Assembly (NCBI GenBank): GCA_041690495.1
Contig: JAWLHE010000007.1
Coordinates: 124,001 to 188,000, forward strand
From: DATAAP01 sp041690495
GTDB lineage: Bacteria > Pseudomonadota > Alphaproteobacteria > CACIAM-22H2
Length of the DNA: 64,000 nt
Direction of reading: 5' to 3'
The position numbers and the translations under genes were made by a program. Shown one piece after another: positions 1-8,112 of the stretch. Positions within the stretch are counted from its first letter, which is position 1. The number at the start of each line of letters is the position of its first letter. Under the pieces are notes generated by a model. The model searched no databases and was not told the origin of the DNA. It worked only from the letters and a program-made list of their open reading frames with translations.

Positions 1-446
1 CCGAGCGTGCCGAGTCCCGCCTCGACGGCCGCATGCGGCAGGGAGAGCAGGGTGGTCTGGTGCTCGCGCGGATCGCCATTGTAACGCCACGGATCGACAT
101 GGGTCGGCGGCACGATGACGGCCGGATAGCCGTTCTCCTCCAGCCAGTAGACCAGCTCGAGCGACGCTTCCTCCAGCATCGTGAGCGTCAGCTCGTCGTT
201 GTAGTATTTGTGGCGGTCGTTCCACGGCCCGATCCGGGTCGAGCCGCTGTTGACCCGCTTGGCCAGCACGATGACGCGGCCGCCGTCGAATTCGGTGATG
301 TCCGACGGACGGCGCGGATCGGCCGGGTTCGGCGGATTCGCCTCCAGCACAGCGCCGTCGGCGATGCCGACCAGATCGGCGCCCAGCTCGCGCGCCTTCG
401 CCTTGATGTCGGCGGCGTTGAGCTTCGTCTTGAAGATCGCGACCAT
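1..446 (-). CDS. QueG/RdhA-like 4Fe-4S protein, partial (N-terminal part)
   Basis: Only the first 148 or so residues are present; the gene runs off the left edge. The N-terminus (ARELGADLVGIADGA) and a later GLGTLG motif match the same places in the next gene upstream (446-1480), so the two are tandem paralogues. That family shares the cobalamin/flavin-like N-terminal fold and C-terminal dicluster ferredoxin region of epoxyqueuosine reductases and reductive dehalogenases; the cysteine motifs would lie outside the window. The start is ATG at 446, sharing one base with the stop of the preceding gene (TGATG), so it is translationally coupled as the last visible gene of the operon. Its substrate is unknown; a reductive or electron-transfer role in aromatic-CoA breakdown is inferred from context only. 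Confidence 0.75.
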   Translation of the reverse strand, partial: MVAIFKTKLNAADIKAKARELGADLVGIADGAVLEANPPNPADPRRPSDITEFDGGRVIVLAKRVNSGSTRIGPWNDRHKYYNDELTLTMLEEASLELVYWLEENGYPAVIVPPTHVDPWRYNGDPREHQTTLLSLPHAAVEAGLGTL

Positions 447-1480
447 CAGTCCTCCCCTCCCGCATCGAGCGCTTCGCGCTCGCGCTGCAGGCGTTTGAAC
501 TCCTGCAATTGGCGCGCCACCATGCCCTTGTAGCCCTCCGGCCCGACCCAGCGGATGTTCCAGTCATTGAGCCCGGGCAGGTCGGCACCCTTGGTCCGGG
601 CATCCTTGTAGGCCTTGCCGAGGGCCACCTTCTCCGGCGTCTTCTCCGGGATGGTCTTCTGGATGTCGGCGAGATGGGCGTGATAGTCGTTGCCGACCGG
701 GCAGACGGCCAGGCAGCGCGGACAGTCGCCGAACGAGCCGACGACGCGCAACAGGCCCTGCCAGAATCCGAACAGGTCGCGCGACGGCACCATGCGCGCC
801 TTCTCCTCGGCCGGCGCATCGATGAACCGGTCGAAGAACTTGGCGATCTGGGCGAAGCCGAATTCCTGCGCCTCGGTGGCGCAGGCGCGCTTGTCGATGC
901 CGAAATGCAGCACGGCGTCGGCCGGGCAGGAGTGCAGGCAGCGGCTGCACGACTCGCCGATGCAGACCTGCTCGCGGATCGGCTGGTCGGGCTCGAGCTC
1001 CAGCTCGGTCAGGATTCCGGTCAGATAAACGCGCGGTCCGAACTCCGGCGTCAGGATGTTGACCTCGAGCCCGAGCGTGCCCAGCCCTGCCTCGACGCCG
1101 AGATGGCGGGTCGAGAGCCGGCCGTAGCTGGCGCGCTTGTAGTTCCAGTCGGTCTCCTGCGCCGCGGTGACCAGCGAGGGATGGCCGTGCTTCTCCAGCT
1201 CGCTGGCGAGCCTGAATGCGAGCTTGTCCATCTTCCGCAGGACCAGCATGTCCATGTACTGGACCGGCGTGTTGGCCTTGCAGCGGAACGCGCCGACCGG
1301 GATGTGCTGGACGACGACGATGACGCTCTTGCAGTAGGGGGAGATGCGTTCCGGCGTCTGCGGGTAGCGCGGATCCGGCGGGAAGGCGTTGAGGGTGGCG
1401 GCGCTGGCGATGCCGACGGCATCGGCGCCGAGCTCCTTCGCCCGGCGCTTCACCCAAGCGGCATCGAGCGCCGCAGTCAT
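446..1480 (-). CDS. QueG/RdhA-like dicluster 4Fe-4S protein
   Basis: 344 residues. The N-terminal half resembles epoxyqueuosine reductase and reductive dehalogenases (AKELGADAVGIA, VEAGLGTLGLE near 129-139). The C-terminal half has two ferredoxin-type motifs: C173-x4-C178-x2-C181-x3-C185-P and C253-x2-C256-x3-C260-P, enough for two [4Fe-4S] clusters. The x4 spacing in the first motif differs from the usual x2. There is no Tat signal, so it is cytoplasmic, unlike respiratory dehalogenases. It overlaps the CoA ligase stop by 4 bases (ATGA) and the next paralogue by 1 base. True QueG is normally a lone housekeeping gene; a pair inside a catabolic operon points to a pathway-specific reductase or electron carrier. 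That role is inferred. Confidence 0.8.
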   Translation of the reverse strand: MTAALDAAWVKRRAKELGADAVGIASAATLNAFPPDPRYPQTPERISPYCKSVIVVVQHIPVGAFRCKANTPVQYMDMLVLRKMDKLAFRLASELEKHGHPSLVTAAQETDWNYKRASYGRLSTRHLGVEAGLGTLGLEVNILTPEFGPRVYLTGILTELELEPDQPIREQVCIGESCSRCLHSCPADAVLHFGIDKRACATEAQEFGFAQIAKFFDRFIDAPAEEKARMVPSRDLFGFWQGLLRVVGSFGDCPRCLAVCPVGNDYHAHLADIQKTIPEKTPEKVALGKAYKDARTKGADLPGLNDWNIRWVGPEGYKGMVARQLQEFKRLQREREALDAGGED

Positions 1481-3123
1481 GCGGTCTGCACCCCGGCGCG
1501 CTCGTGCTCCTGCTCGCGCAGCTTGAAGCGCTGCACCTTGCCGGTCTCGGTACGGGGCAGGGCATCGACGAACTCGATCGCGCGCGGGTACTTGTACGGC
1601 GCGATCTCGTTCTTGACGAAATCCTGCAGCTCCTTCGCCGTCTGCGGATTGGCATCGCGCCCCTCACGCAGCACGACGAAGGCCTTGACGATCATCGTGC
1701 GCTCGCGGTCGGGCGCGCCGATCACGGCACATTCGCGGACCTTCGGGTGCTCGAGCAGAACGCCTTCCACCTCCGGGCCGGAGATATTGTAGCCGGCCGA
1801 GATGATCATGTCGTCTGCCCGGGCCTGGTACCAGAAATAGCCGTCCGCATCCATCTTGTAGGCGTCGCCGGTCAAGTTCCAGCCGTTCTGGACGTATTTC
1901 CGCTGCCGCTCGGGATCGGCGAGATAGCGGCAGCCGGTCGGCCCGCGCACCGCGAGCTTGCCGATCTCGCCCGGCGGCAGCCGGTTGCCGGCGTCGTCGA
2001 CGATGCACGCCTCGTAGCCGGGAATGGCCTTGCCCGTGGCGCCGGGACGGATGTCGTCGCCCGCCGCGGAAATGAAGATATGGATCATCTCGGTGGCGCC
2101 GAGCCCGTCGATCAGCTTGATGCCGGTCGCCTTGTGCCACGCCTCGAAGATCGCCGGCGGCAGGTGCTCGCCGGCCGACACGCCCTTCTTCAGGCTGGCG
2201 AGATGCTCCTTCTTCTCGCTCTCGGCCATGATGCGGAACGCCGTCGGCGCGCTGAACACGATCGTCGCCTTGCTGTCGTAGATGATCTGCGGCAGAAGAT
2301 CGGGTGTCGCCTTCTCGGCCAGCGCCGTCGACGCGCCGAAGCGCAACGGGAAGGTGACGATTCCGCCGAGGCCGAAGGTGAAGGCGAGCGGCGGCGAGCC
2401 GCAGAAGATGTCGTCCTTGTTCGGCTTCAGGATCGATCGCGGAAAACAGTCGCACATCGCGATGACGTCGCGGTGGAAATGCACGGTGCCCTTGGCCGGG
2501 CCGGTGGTGCCGGAGGTGAAGGCGATCAGCGCCACGTCCTCGGTCGCCGTGTCGCAGTTGGCGAAGTCGGCCGGCTTCCGCGACATTCTCGCCTCGAGCC
2601 CGTCCGAGGCGTCGCTGTTGAAATAAACGATGTCCTTGCACACCGGCGCGCGGTCCTTCGCCCCTTTCATCTCGTCGGCGAGCCGGGCGTCGCACAGCGC
2701 CAGCGTGACCTTCGCCTTGTCGAGGATGTAGGACAGCTCCTTGGCGCGCAGCAGCGGCATGGTGGCGACGGCGATGCCGCCGGCCTTGAGGACGGCGAAC
2801 CAGCACGCCACCATCATCGGATTGTTGGCGCCGCGCAGCATCACGCGATGGCCCGGCTTCAGGCCGTAGTCTTCCGTCAGCACGCGGGCGATGCGGTTGG
2901 CGGTTTCCAGCAGCGCGCGATAGCTCCACACTTTGCCGCCGAACCAGATCGCCGGCCGCTCGGCGAAGCCGCTTGCGACCATCTTGTCGAGCAGCTCGAC
3001 GCCGGCGTTCATGCGACCGGGATACTGCAGCTCCGGCAGGTTGAAGAACATCTCCGGCCATTCGCTTCTGGGCGGGAGGTTGTCGCGGGCGAAGGTGTCG
3101 ATGTGAGCGGTGCGCTCAGGCAT
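1477..3123 (-). CDS. Aryl-CoA ligase (2-aminobenzoate-CoA ligase-like)
   Basis: 548 residues, an ANL-superfamily adenylating enzyme that would activate an aromatic acid with ATP and CoA in the cytoplasm. The phosphate-binding loop FTSGTTGPAKG is at 202-212, the GATE motif at 342-345, and the C-terminal TETGKVQR carries the catalytic lysine. The N-terminus (HIDTFARDNLPPRSEWPE, LPELQYP) is what I recall from 2-aminobenzoate and benzoate-CoA ligases of alphaproteobacteria. Start ATG 3123 overlaps the stop of the upstream oxidoreductase by 8 bases. The substrate is not fixed by sequence; anthranilate, benzoate or a related acid is possible. This is the committing step of the operon's pathway. Confidence 0.85.
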   Translation of the reverse strand: MPERTAHIDTFARDNLPPRSEWPEMFFNLPELQYPGRMNAGVELLDKMVASGFAERPAIWFGGKVWSYRALLETANRIARVLTEDYGLKPGHRVMLRGANNPMMVACWFAVLKAGGIAVATMPLLRAKELSYILDKAKVTLALCDARLADEMKGAKDRAPVCKDIVYFNSDASDGLEARMSRKPADFANCDTATEDVALIAFTSGTTGPAKGTVHFHRDVIAMCDCFPRSILKPNKDDIFCGSPPLAFTFGLGGIVTFPLRFGASTALAEKATPDLLPQIIYDSKATIVFSAPTAFRIMAESEKKEHLASLKKGVSAGEHLPPAIFEAWHKATGIKLIDGLGATEMIHIFISAAGDDIRPGATGKAIPGYEACIVDDAGNRLPPGEIGKLAVRGPTGCRYLADPERQRKYVQNGWNLTGDAYKMDADGYFWYQARADDMIISAGYNISGPEVEGVLLEHPKVRECAVIGAPDRERTMIVKAFVVLREGRDANPQTAKELQDFVKNEIAPYKYPRAIEFVDALPRTETGKVQRFKLREQEHERAGVQTA

Positions 3124-4582
3124 GGGTCTTCTCCATATCCGGTGCGCCGAAATCGGGCAGGGGCATGTTGACGGTGACGCTGTTCGAGGGCGGGGTGTGC
3201 CGACCGGACTTGTCGTAGCCGATGACGTGATAGCTGTAGCCGAGCCCGCCGAGCACGAGGCGATCGGTCGACTTCGGCGCCTTGACCGCCTCGATCATCG
3301 CGGCGATGCCGCCGTCCTCGGCGCGGTAGATGTCGTAACCCGTGATCTCGGTCCCTTCGGCGCGTTTCCACGCGAGCTGCACGGCACCGGCCTTGACGGT
3401 CGCAGTGAGCCCCGCGCCGCTCTCGGGCCAGCGCGGAGCATCGCTCGAGAGGTCCTCGCGCGGCGCCTGGATCGCGCCCTTCGGCCACAGGAAGCAGGTG
3501 ACGGTCTTGAAATTCTCGTCGAGCTGCTTGCAGACGTTGCAGTAGATGCAGCGGATGATCTTCTCGGGCCGGTTCTCCTCGACCTTGCGCACCCAGTCGG
3601 GGTCGGCCAGGAGCTGGCGGGCCATGCCGACGATGTCGGCCTCGCCGTCCTGCAGCAGGCGCTCGGCGTCGGCGGGATCGCTGATCTTGCCGACCGACAC
3701 GACCGGGACGTCGTAGCCCTTCCCGTTGATGTACTGCTTGATGCCGGCGGCGAGATGCGCGTGCGGCAGCGGCGGGTACCAGTCGCCCGGCATGCAGCGG
3801 TCGCCGCTGTAGCCGGTGTAGGGATAGAGCGCCTCGCCGGGCTTGTGCACGGCGTCCTCGAACTTGCCGCCGACCGACAGCGAGATGTAGTCCACACCCA
3901 TCTGCGCCATGCGCAGCGCAATGCGCTGCGAATCCGGCAGGCCGTAGCCGTCCTTGATCGCCTCCTCGGCCAGGAAGCGCACGCCGACGGGGAAGTCCTT
4001 TCCCACGGTCTGCCGCACGCGAGTCATGACGCGGCCGAACATGCGCAGCCGCCCTTCGAGCGTGCGGCCGTCGTACTCGTCGCGGCGCTTGTTGTGGCGC
4101 GACAGGAACGACGACAGCGTATAGGCATGCGCCGAGTGCAGCTCGACGCCGTCATAGCCGGCCTCGCGCACGCGACCCGCGGCAGCGGCGAACTGGTCGA
4201 CGATCTGGTCGATGTCGGCCGTCGTCAGGGTGTCGATGGTCTGGCGCCAGCCCGAGCGCGCGACCTTCATGAAATGGATGATCTGCGGCACGACCTTCGA
4301 CGGGCCGGCGTCGTGCACGTGGCTGACCAGCTCGCGATGGCCCGGGATGAACTGATCGTCCGAGATGCGGAGCAGGGGCCCCGACTTGGAGCCGTGGATT
4401 GCCGTCGCCTCGACAACGATCAGGCCGACATGGCCCTCCGCGTAGCGCACATAGCGATCGATGATCGGCGGGTTGACGAAGCCGTCCTCGCCCGACAGGC
4501 GCGTGACCATCGCCGGAACCAGCACCCGGTTCGGGATAGTCATGCTGTTGATCTTGAGCGGTTCGAGCAGTTTCATGGTCAT
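3116..4582 (-). CDS. Old Yellow Enzyme-type FMN/[4Fe-4S] oxidoreductase with C-terminal Fn3 domain
   Basis: 488 residues. Residues 3 to about 340 form an OYE TIM barrel (IPNRVLVPAM, GVELHSAHAYTLSSFLS with the substrate histidines). A cysteine set C345-x2-C348-x2-C351-x11-C363 resembles the [4Fe-4S] site of 2,4-dienoyl-CoA reductase and trimethylamine dehydrogenase. The flavin/NAD(P)H domain that normally follows in that family is absent; instead residues 384-475 read as a fibronectin type III module (LAWKRAEGTEITGYDIYRA, SYHVIGYDKSGRHTPPSN). Start ATG 4582 overlaps the acyl-CoA dehydrogenase stop (ATGA); the same frame is open far upstream but only as a shadow. It is likely to reduce an unsaturated ring or enoyl-CoA intermediate. 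The electron donor is unknown and may be one of the neighbouring iron-sulfur proteins. Confidence 0.85.
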   Translation of the reverse strand: MTMKLLEPLKINSMTIPNRVLVPAMVTRLSGEDGFVNPPIIDRYVRYAEGHVGLIVVEATAIHGSKSGPLLRISDDQFIPGHRELVSHVHDAGPSKVVPQIIHFMKVARSGWRQTIDTLTTADIDQIVDQFAAAAGRVREAGYDGVELHSAHAYTLSSFLSRHNKRRDEYDGRTLEGRLRMFGRVMTRVRQTVGKDFPVGVRFLAEEAIKDGYGLPDSQRIALRMAQMGVDYISLSVGGKFEDAVHKPGEALYPYTGYSGDRCMPGDWYPPLPHAHLAAGIKQYINGKGYDVPVVSVGKISDPADAERLLQDGEADIVGMARQLLADPDWVRKVEENRPEKIIRCIYCNVCKQLDENFKTVTCFLWPKGAIQAPREDLSSDAPRWPESGAGLTATVKAGAVQLAWKRAEGTEITGYDIYRAEDGGIAAMIEAVKAPKSTDRLVLGGLGYSYHVIGYDKSGRHTPPSNSVTVNMPLPDFGAPDMEKTHA

Positions 4583-5772
4583 TCCGCGGCCCTTTTCGCG
4601 GTTTCGGCGTGTGCCGCCATGACCTGGCCGGCGATCACGAGCTTCTGGATCTCGGTCGTGCCCTCGTAGATTCGCAGCGCGCGGATCTCGCGATAGAGCC
4701 GCTCCACCGGTACGCCCGAGACGACGCCGAGCCCGCCGTGGAGCTGCACGGCTGCATCGATGACCCGCTGGGCCGCCTCGGTTGCGAACATCTTGGCCAT
4801 CGACGCCTCGCGCGTGACGCGGTCGGCGACGCGGTCCTTGGTCCAGGCGGCGCGATAGATCAGCAGCGCCGCGGCGTCGATCTCCACGGCCATGTCGGCG
4901 ACCTTGACCTGCGTCGTCTGGAATTCCGACAGCTTCTGCCCGAATGCCTCGCGCGACTGGGCGCGCGCCACGGCTTCGTCCAGCGCGCGGCGGGCGAAGC
5001 CGAGCGCGGCGGCGCCGACAGTCGAGCGGAAGATGTCGAGCGTCGCCATCGCGATCTTGAAGCCCTCGCCGGGCCTGCCGAGCATGTGGGTCGCCGGGAT
5101 GCGGCAGCCCTCGAACGAGAGCGTCGCAAGCGGATGCGGCGCGATGGTCCGGATGCGCTCGGCAATGGTCAGCCCCGGGGCGTCGGCGTCGACGACGAAG
5201 GCCGACAGGCCCTTGGCGCCGGGCCCTTCTCCGGTGCGCGCGAACAGCACGTAGTGCCCGGCGATGCCGCCGTTGGAAATCCATGTCTTGGCGCCGTCGA
5301 TCACGTAGTGATCGCCGTCGCGGCGCGCGGCCGTCCTCATCGCCGCGACGTCGGAGCCGCCCTCCGGCTCCGACAGCGCGAATGCGGCGATCTGCGTGCC
5401 GGCACAGACGCGGGGCAGATATGTCCGCCTGAGCTCGTCGCTGCCGAAAAGGGCAATGGATGCCGAGCCGAGGCCCTGCATCGCGAAGGCAAAATCGGCG
5501 AGGCCGGAGGTGCGCGCGAGCGTCTCGCGGATCAGGCACAGGGAGCGCACGTCGAGCCGCTCGAAATGCCCGCCATAGGCCTTCGGCACCGCGTATTTCA
5601 GCCAGCCCGCATCGCCCAGCATCTTCACGAATTTCGACGAGAGCGCGTCGACGTCGCTCTCGTCGTGCTCATGCGGCGCGATCTCGCGCGCCGTCCACGC
5701 TTCGAGCCTGTCCGCGAGCGCGCGGTGCGCCTCGTCGAAGAAAGGCCAGGAGAGGAACGTGCGGTCTGCCAT
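4579..5772 (-). CDS. Acyl-CoA dehydrogenase
   Basis: 397 residues, the normal family length. It shows the FAD/substrate signature FALSEPEGGSDVAAMRTAA, the TWISNGG motif, and the C-terminal IYEGTTEIQ segment where the catalytic glutamate of many acyl-CoA dehydrogenases sits. It would introduce a double bond into an acyl- or alicyclic-CoA, passing electrons to electron-transfer flavoprotein. ATG 5772 shares one base with the stop of the enoyl-CoA hydratase gene (TGATG); the frame is open further upstream but lies over that gene. It belongs to the MarR-controlled aromatic-CoA operon and probably acts on a ring-reduced or ring-opened intermediate. Confidence 0.88.
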   Translation of the reverse strand: MADRTFLSWPFFDEAHRALADRLEAWTAREIAPHEHDESDVDALSSKFVKMLGDAGWLKYAVPKAYGGHFERLDVRSLCLIRETLARTSGLADFAFAMQGLGSASIALFGSDELRRTYLPRVCAGTQIAAFALSEPEGGSDVAAMRTAARRDGDHYVIDGAKTWISNGGIAGHYVLFARTGEGPGAKGLSAFVVDADAPGLTIAERIRTIAPHPLATLSFEGCRIPATHMLGRPGEGFKIAMATLDIFRSTVGAAALGFARRALDEAVARAQSREAFGQKLSEFQTTQVKVADMAVEIDAAALLIYRAAWTKDRVADRVTREASMAKMFATEAAQRVIDAAVQLHGGLGVVSGVPVERLYREIRALRIYEGTTEIQKLVIAGQVMAAHAETAKRAAE

Positions 5773-6593
5773 CAATTGCCCTCGAAGACCGGCTTCTGCT
5801 TCGCCGCGAAGGCGCGATAGGCGCGCGCGAAATCCTCGGTCTGCATGCAGATCGCCTGCGACTGGGCCTCGGCTTCGATCGCCTGTTCGATTCCCATGTT
5901 CCACTCGTGATCGAGCGTCTTCTTGGTCATCGCGTGGGCGAAGGTCGGTCCATGCGCCAGCTCATGCGCCATCTTGCTCGCTTCATCGAGCAGGGTGTCC
6001 GGCTCGCACAGGCGGTTGAAGAAGCCCCAGCGCTCCGCCTCGTCCCCCGGCATCGAGCGGCCGGTGAACAGCAGCTCGGCCGCGCGGCCCTGGCCGATGA
6101 TCCGCGGCAGGATGGCGCAGGCCCCCATGTCGCAGCCCGCCAGCCCGACGCGCGTGAACAGGAATGCGGTCTTGCTGCGTACGGTGCCGAAGCGGAGATC
6201 ACTGGCCATCGCCACGCAGGCGCCAGCACCGGCGCAGATACCGTCGATCGCGGCGATCACCGGCTGCGGGCACGCGCGGATCGCCTTGACGAGATCGCCG
6301 GTCATGCGCGTGAAGCGCAGCAGGTCCGGCATCTCCATTTTCACCAATGGGCCGATGATGTCGTGCACATCGCCGCCCGAGCAGAAATTGCCGCCCGCGC
6401 CGGTGATGATCACGGCGCGTACATCGCTGACATAGACGAGGTCGCGGAACAGGTCGCGCAACTCGGCATAGCTCTCGAAGGTGAGCGGATTCTTGCGCTC
6501 CGGCCGGTCGAGAGTCACGGTCGCCACGCAGTCCTCGAGCGACCATGCGAAATGCCTGGGTTTGAACCGGTCCGACGTGTAGGCGGTGAGCAT
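5772..6593 (-). CDS. Enoyl-CoA hydratase/isomerase family protein
   Basis: 273 residues of the crotonase fold. Oxyanion-hole segments are visible (NFCSGGDVHDIIG and ICAGAGACVAMASDLRFG). In ordinary hydratases a glutamate follows the second glycine cluster and a second glutamate lies about 20 residues later. Here the first place reads ACVAM with no acid, and the second region reads LAGCDMGACAILPR with an aspartate. This favours an isomerase, hydrolase or ring-cleaving activity over simple hydration. TAATG overlap with the upstream marR stop shows tight coupling. It acts on a CoA thioester made by its neighbours; the exact reaction is unknown. Confidence 0.85.
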   Translation of the reverse strand: MLTAYTSDRFKPRHFAWSLEDCVATVTLDRPERKNPLTFESYAELRDLFRDLVYVSDVRAVIITGAGGNFCSGGDVHDIIGPLVKMEMPDLLRFTRMTGDLVKAIRACPQPVIAAIDGICAGAGACVAMASDLRFGTVRSKTAFLFTRVGLAGCDMGACAILPRIIGQGRAAELLFTGRSMPGDEAERWGFFNRLCEPDTLLDEASKMAHELAHGPTFAHAMTKKTLDHEWNMGIEQAIEAEAQSQAICMQTEDFARAYRAFAAKQKPVFEGN

Positions 6594-7117
6594 TAGCCTC
6601 TTTCCTTTGCCTTCTCGATGCTTTCGGCGGACTGCACCGACTGCTTGACCTTGGCGAGCAGGACAAGCAGTTCCGCCATCTCGGTCCGGGTGAGGCCTGC
6701 GAACAGCTCGTCGATCCAGCGCTCGTGCACGGGCGTCATCGCATCGAAGGCGCGCTTGCCGGCCGGGGTGAGCCTGACCCGGCTGCGGCGGCGGTCGCTG
6801 GGCGAGGGGGCACGGCCGATCAGCCCCTCGGTGACGAGGCGATCGACGAGCCCCGTGATGTTGCCGTTCGATACCATGAGCCGGTCAGACAGCTCACCCA
6901 TGGTCAGGCCGTCCGGGGCGCGGTCGAGCTGCGCCAGCAGGTCGAAGCGTGGCAGGGTGATCGAGAAACTCTCGCGCAGCCCGGCGCGTACATGCCCCTC
7001 GATGAGATTGGCGCAAGTCAGAAGGCGCAGCCAGACGCGCAGTTCGAGCTTGTCGTCGTGGTCGAGCGCGCTCTCGCGGTCGGTCGAGGCAGGCGCCGCT
7101 ACGGGTTCGTGCTCCAT
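6593..7117 (-). CDS. MarR-family transcriptional regulator
   Basis: 174 residues. The winged-helix core is clear: LPRFDLLAQLDRAPDGLTMGE, then SDRLMVSNGNITGLVDRL (recognition helix) and the wing DRRRSRVRLTPAGKRAF. MarR proteins usually bind palindromes as dimers and release DNA on binding an aromatic acid or its CoA ester; those beside CoA ligases often sense the CoA thioester. The gene is second in the operon it probably controls, and the only strong palindrome nearby is at 7993-8008, before the first gene. ATG 7117 overlaps the SDR stop by one base (TAATG). Confidence 0.88.
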   Translation of the reverse strand: MEHEPVAAPASTDRESALDHDDKLELRVWLRLLTCANLIEGHVRAGLRESFSITLPRFDLLAQLDRAPDGLTMGELSDRLMVSNGNITGLVDRLVTEGLIGRAPSPSDRRRSRVRLTPAGKRAFDAMTPVHERWIDELFAGLTRTEMAELLVLLAKVKQSVQSAESIEKAKERG

Positions 7118-7953
7118 TACGCGATCTCTCCGCCGTCGATCGCCAGGGTTTCGCCGGTGATCGACGATGCGCGCGGCAGGCACAGGAATCCGACCGCGGC
7201 GGCGACTTCTTCGGGCGTGATCAGGCGACCCATCGGATTGCTCGCGGCAAGGCCGGCGCGTGCGTCGTCGGCGCTGCGGCTGGTCTTGGACGCGATCGTT
7301 GCGATCGCGGCATCAAGCATCGGCGTGTCGGTGTAACCGGGGCATACGGCATTCACCGTGATGCCGGTCCGTGCGAACTCGACCGCCAGGGCGCGCGTGA
7401 GGCCGACCAGTCCGTGCTTCGCCGCGACATACGCGCTGACATAGCCGTAGCCTTTCAGGCCTGCGGTCGATGCAACGTTGACGATCCGGCCCCAGCCAGC
7501 CGCCATCATCGCCGGCGCCACGGCGCGCGTGCAGAAATAGGCGCTGGTGAGATTGAGATCGATCATGCGCCGCCACAGCGACGGATCGGTCCTGGCGAAC
7601 GGCGCGCTCTCGGCGCCCCCGGCATTGTTGATGAGAATGGCCGGCGCGCCGTGCGCCGCGGCCACGTCGCCGAGCGCACGTGCGACCGCGGTTTCGTCGG
7701 TCACGTCCGCGACGATCTCGACGATGCGCGAACCGCCGCCCGCGAGGTCGCGCGCGAACTCGGCAAGCGCTGCGCCGTTGCGCGCGACGAGGGTGACGTC
7801 GGCGCCGAGCCGGGCCAACTCGCGCACGATCGCCGCGCCGATGCCGCGCGAGGCGCCGGTGACCACGGCATGGCGGCCCGCCAGCGGCCGCTCGTGGCGG
7901 TGCTCGCGGTCATGCGGCTGCGGCGAGGCCGGTTGGGCTGCAGATGTCGCCAT
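7117..7953 (-). CDS. Short-chain dehydrogenase/reductase (first gene of the aromatic-CoA operon)
   Basis: 278 residues. The classical SDR pattern is present: nucleotide-binding VTGASRGIGAA near residue 32, NNAGG, catalytic serine in NVASTAG, and Y-x3-K in SAYVAAKHG, followed by VCPGYTDTPM. An extra 25-residue polar N-terminal extension precedes the fold. It is likely a 3-hydroxyacyl-CoA (or cyclic hydroxyacyl-CoA) dehydrogenase, forming the third step of a beta-oxidation-like series with the dehydrogenase and hydratase-like proteins. ATG 7953 has GGAG five bases upstream. It is the promoter-proximal gene, 36 bases downstream of the candidate MarR operator. Confidence 0.88.
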   Translation of the reverse strand: MATSAAQPASPQPHDREHRHERPLAGRHAVVTGASRGIGAAIVRELARLGADVTLVARNGAALAEFARDLAGGGSRIVEIVADVTDETAVARALGDVAAAHGAPAILINNAGGAESAPFARTDPSLWRRMIDLNLTSAYFCTRAVAPAMMAAGWGRIVNVASTAGLKGYGYVSAYVAAKHGLVGLTRALAVEFARTGITVNAVCPGYTDTPMLDAAIATIASKTSRSADDARAGLAASNPMGRLITPEEVAAAVGFLCLPRASSITGETLAIDGGEIA

Positions 7954-7988
7954 GGCGCTCCGGCATTCGGGCGGGCAGGGATACCCGG

Positions 7989-8012
7989 AATTATTTTAAG
8001 CTTAAAATGATT
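7989..8012. promoter_or_regulatory. Palindromic operator, probably for the MarR regulator
   Basis: Positions 7993-8008 are a perfect 16-bp palindrome (ATTTTAAGCTTAAAAT). Extending to 7989-8012 keeps symmetry apart from one mismatched pair. It is strikingly AT-rich in very GC-rich surroundings and sits 36-59 bases before the SDR start codon, where a repressor would block the promoter. MarR dimers typically bind such palindromes. Assignment to the operon's own MarR is inference. Confidence 0.65.
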
Positions 8013-8112
8013 GCGCCGGACGGGCAAGGGGCACGCGCCGCTGCCGGTGAAGATTGCGCAGGGCGGGCATGGCCAATAGCATCATCGGGACAACCATTCA
8101 GGAGTCCCGTCC

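Noticed and set aside
4583..5539. Upstream extension of the OYE-type gene, which stays open for 319 codons
   Set aside because: It lies over the acyl-CoA dehydrogenase gene in another frame. The ATGA overlap at 4582 marks the true start.
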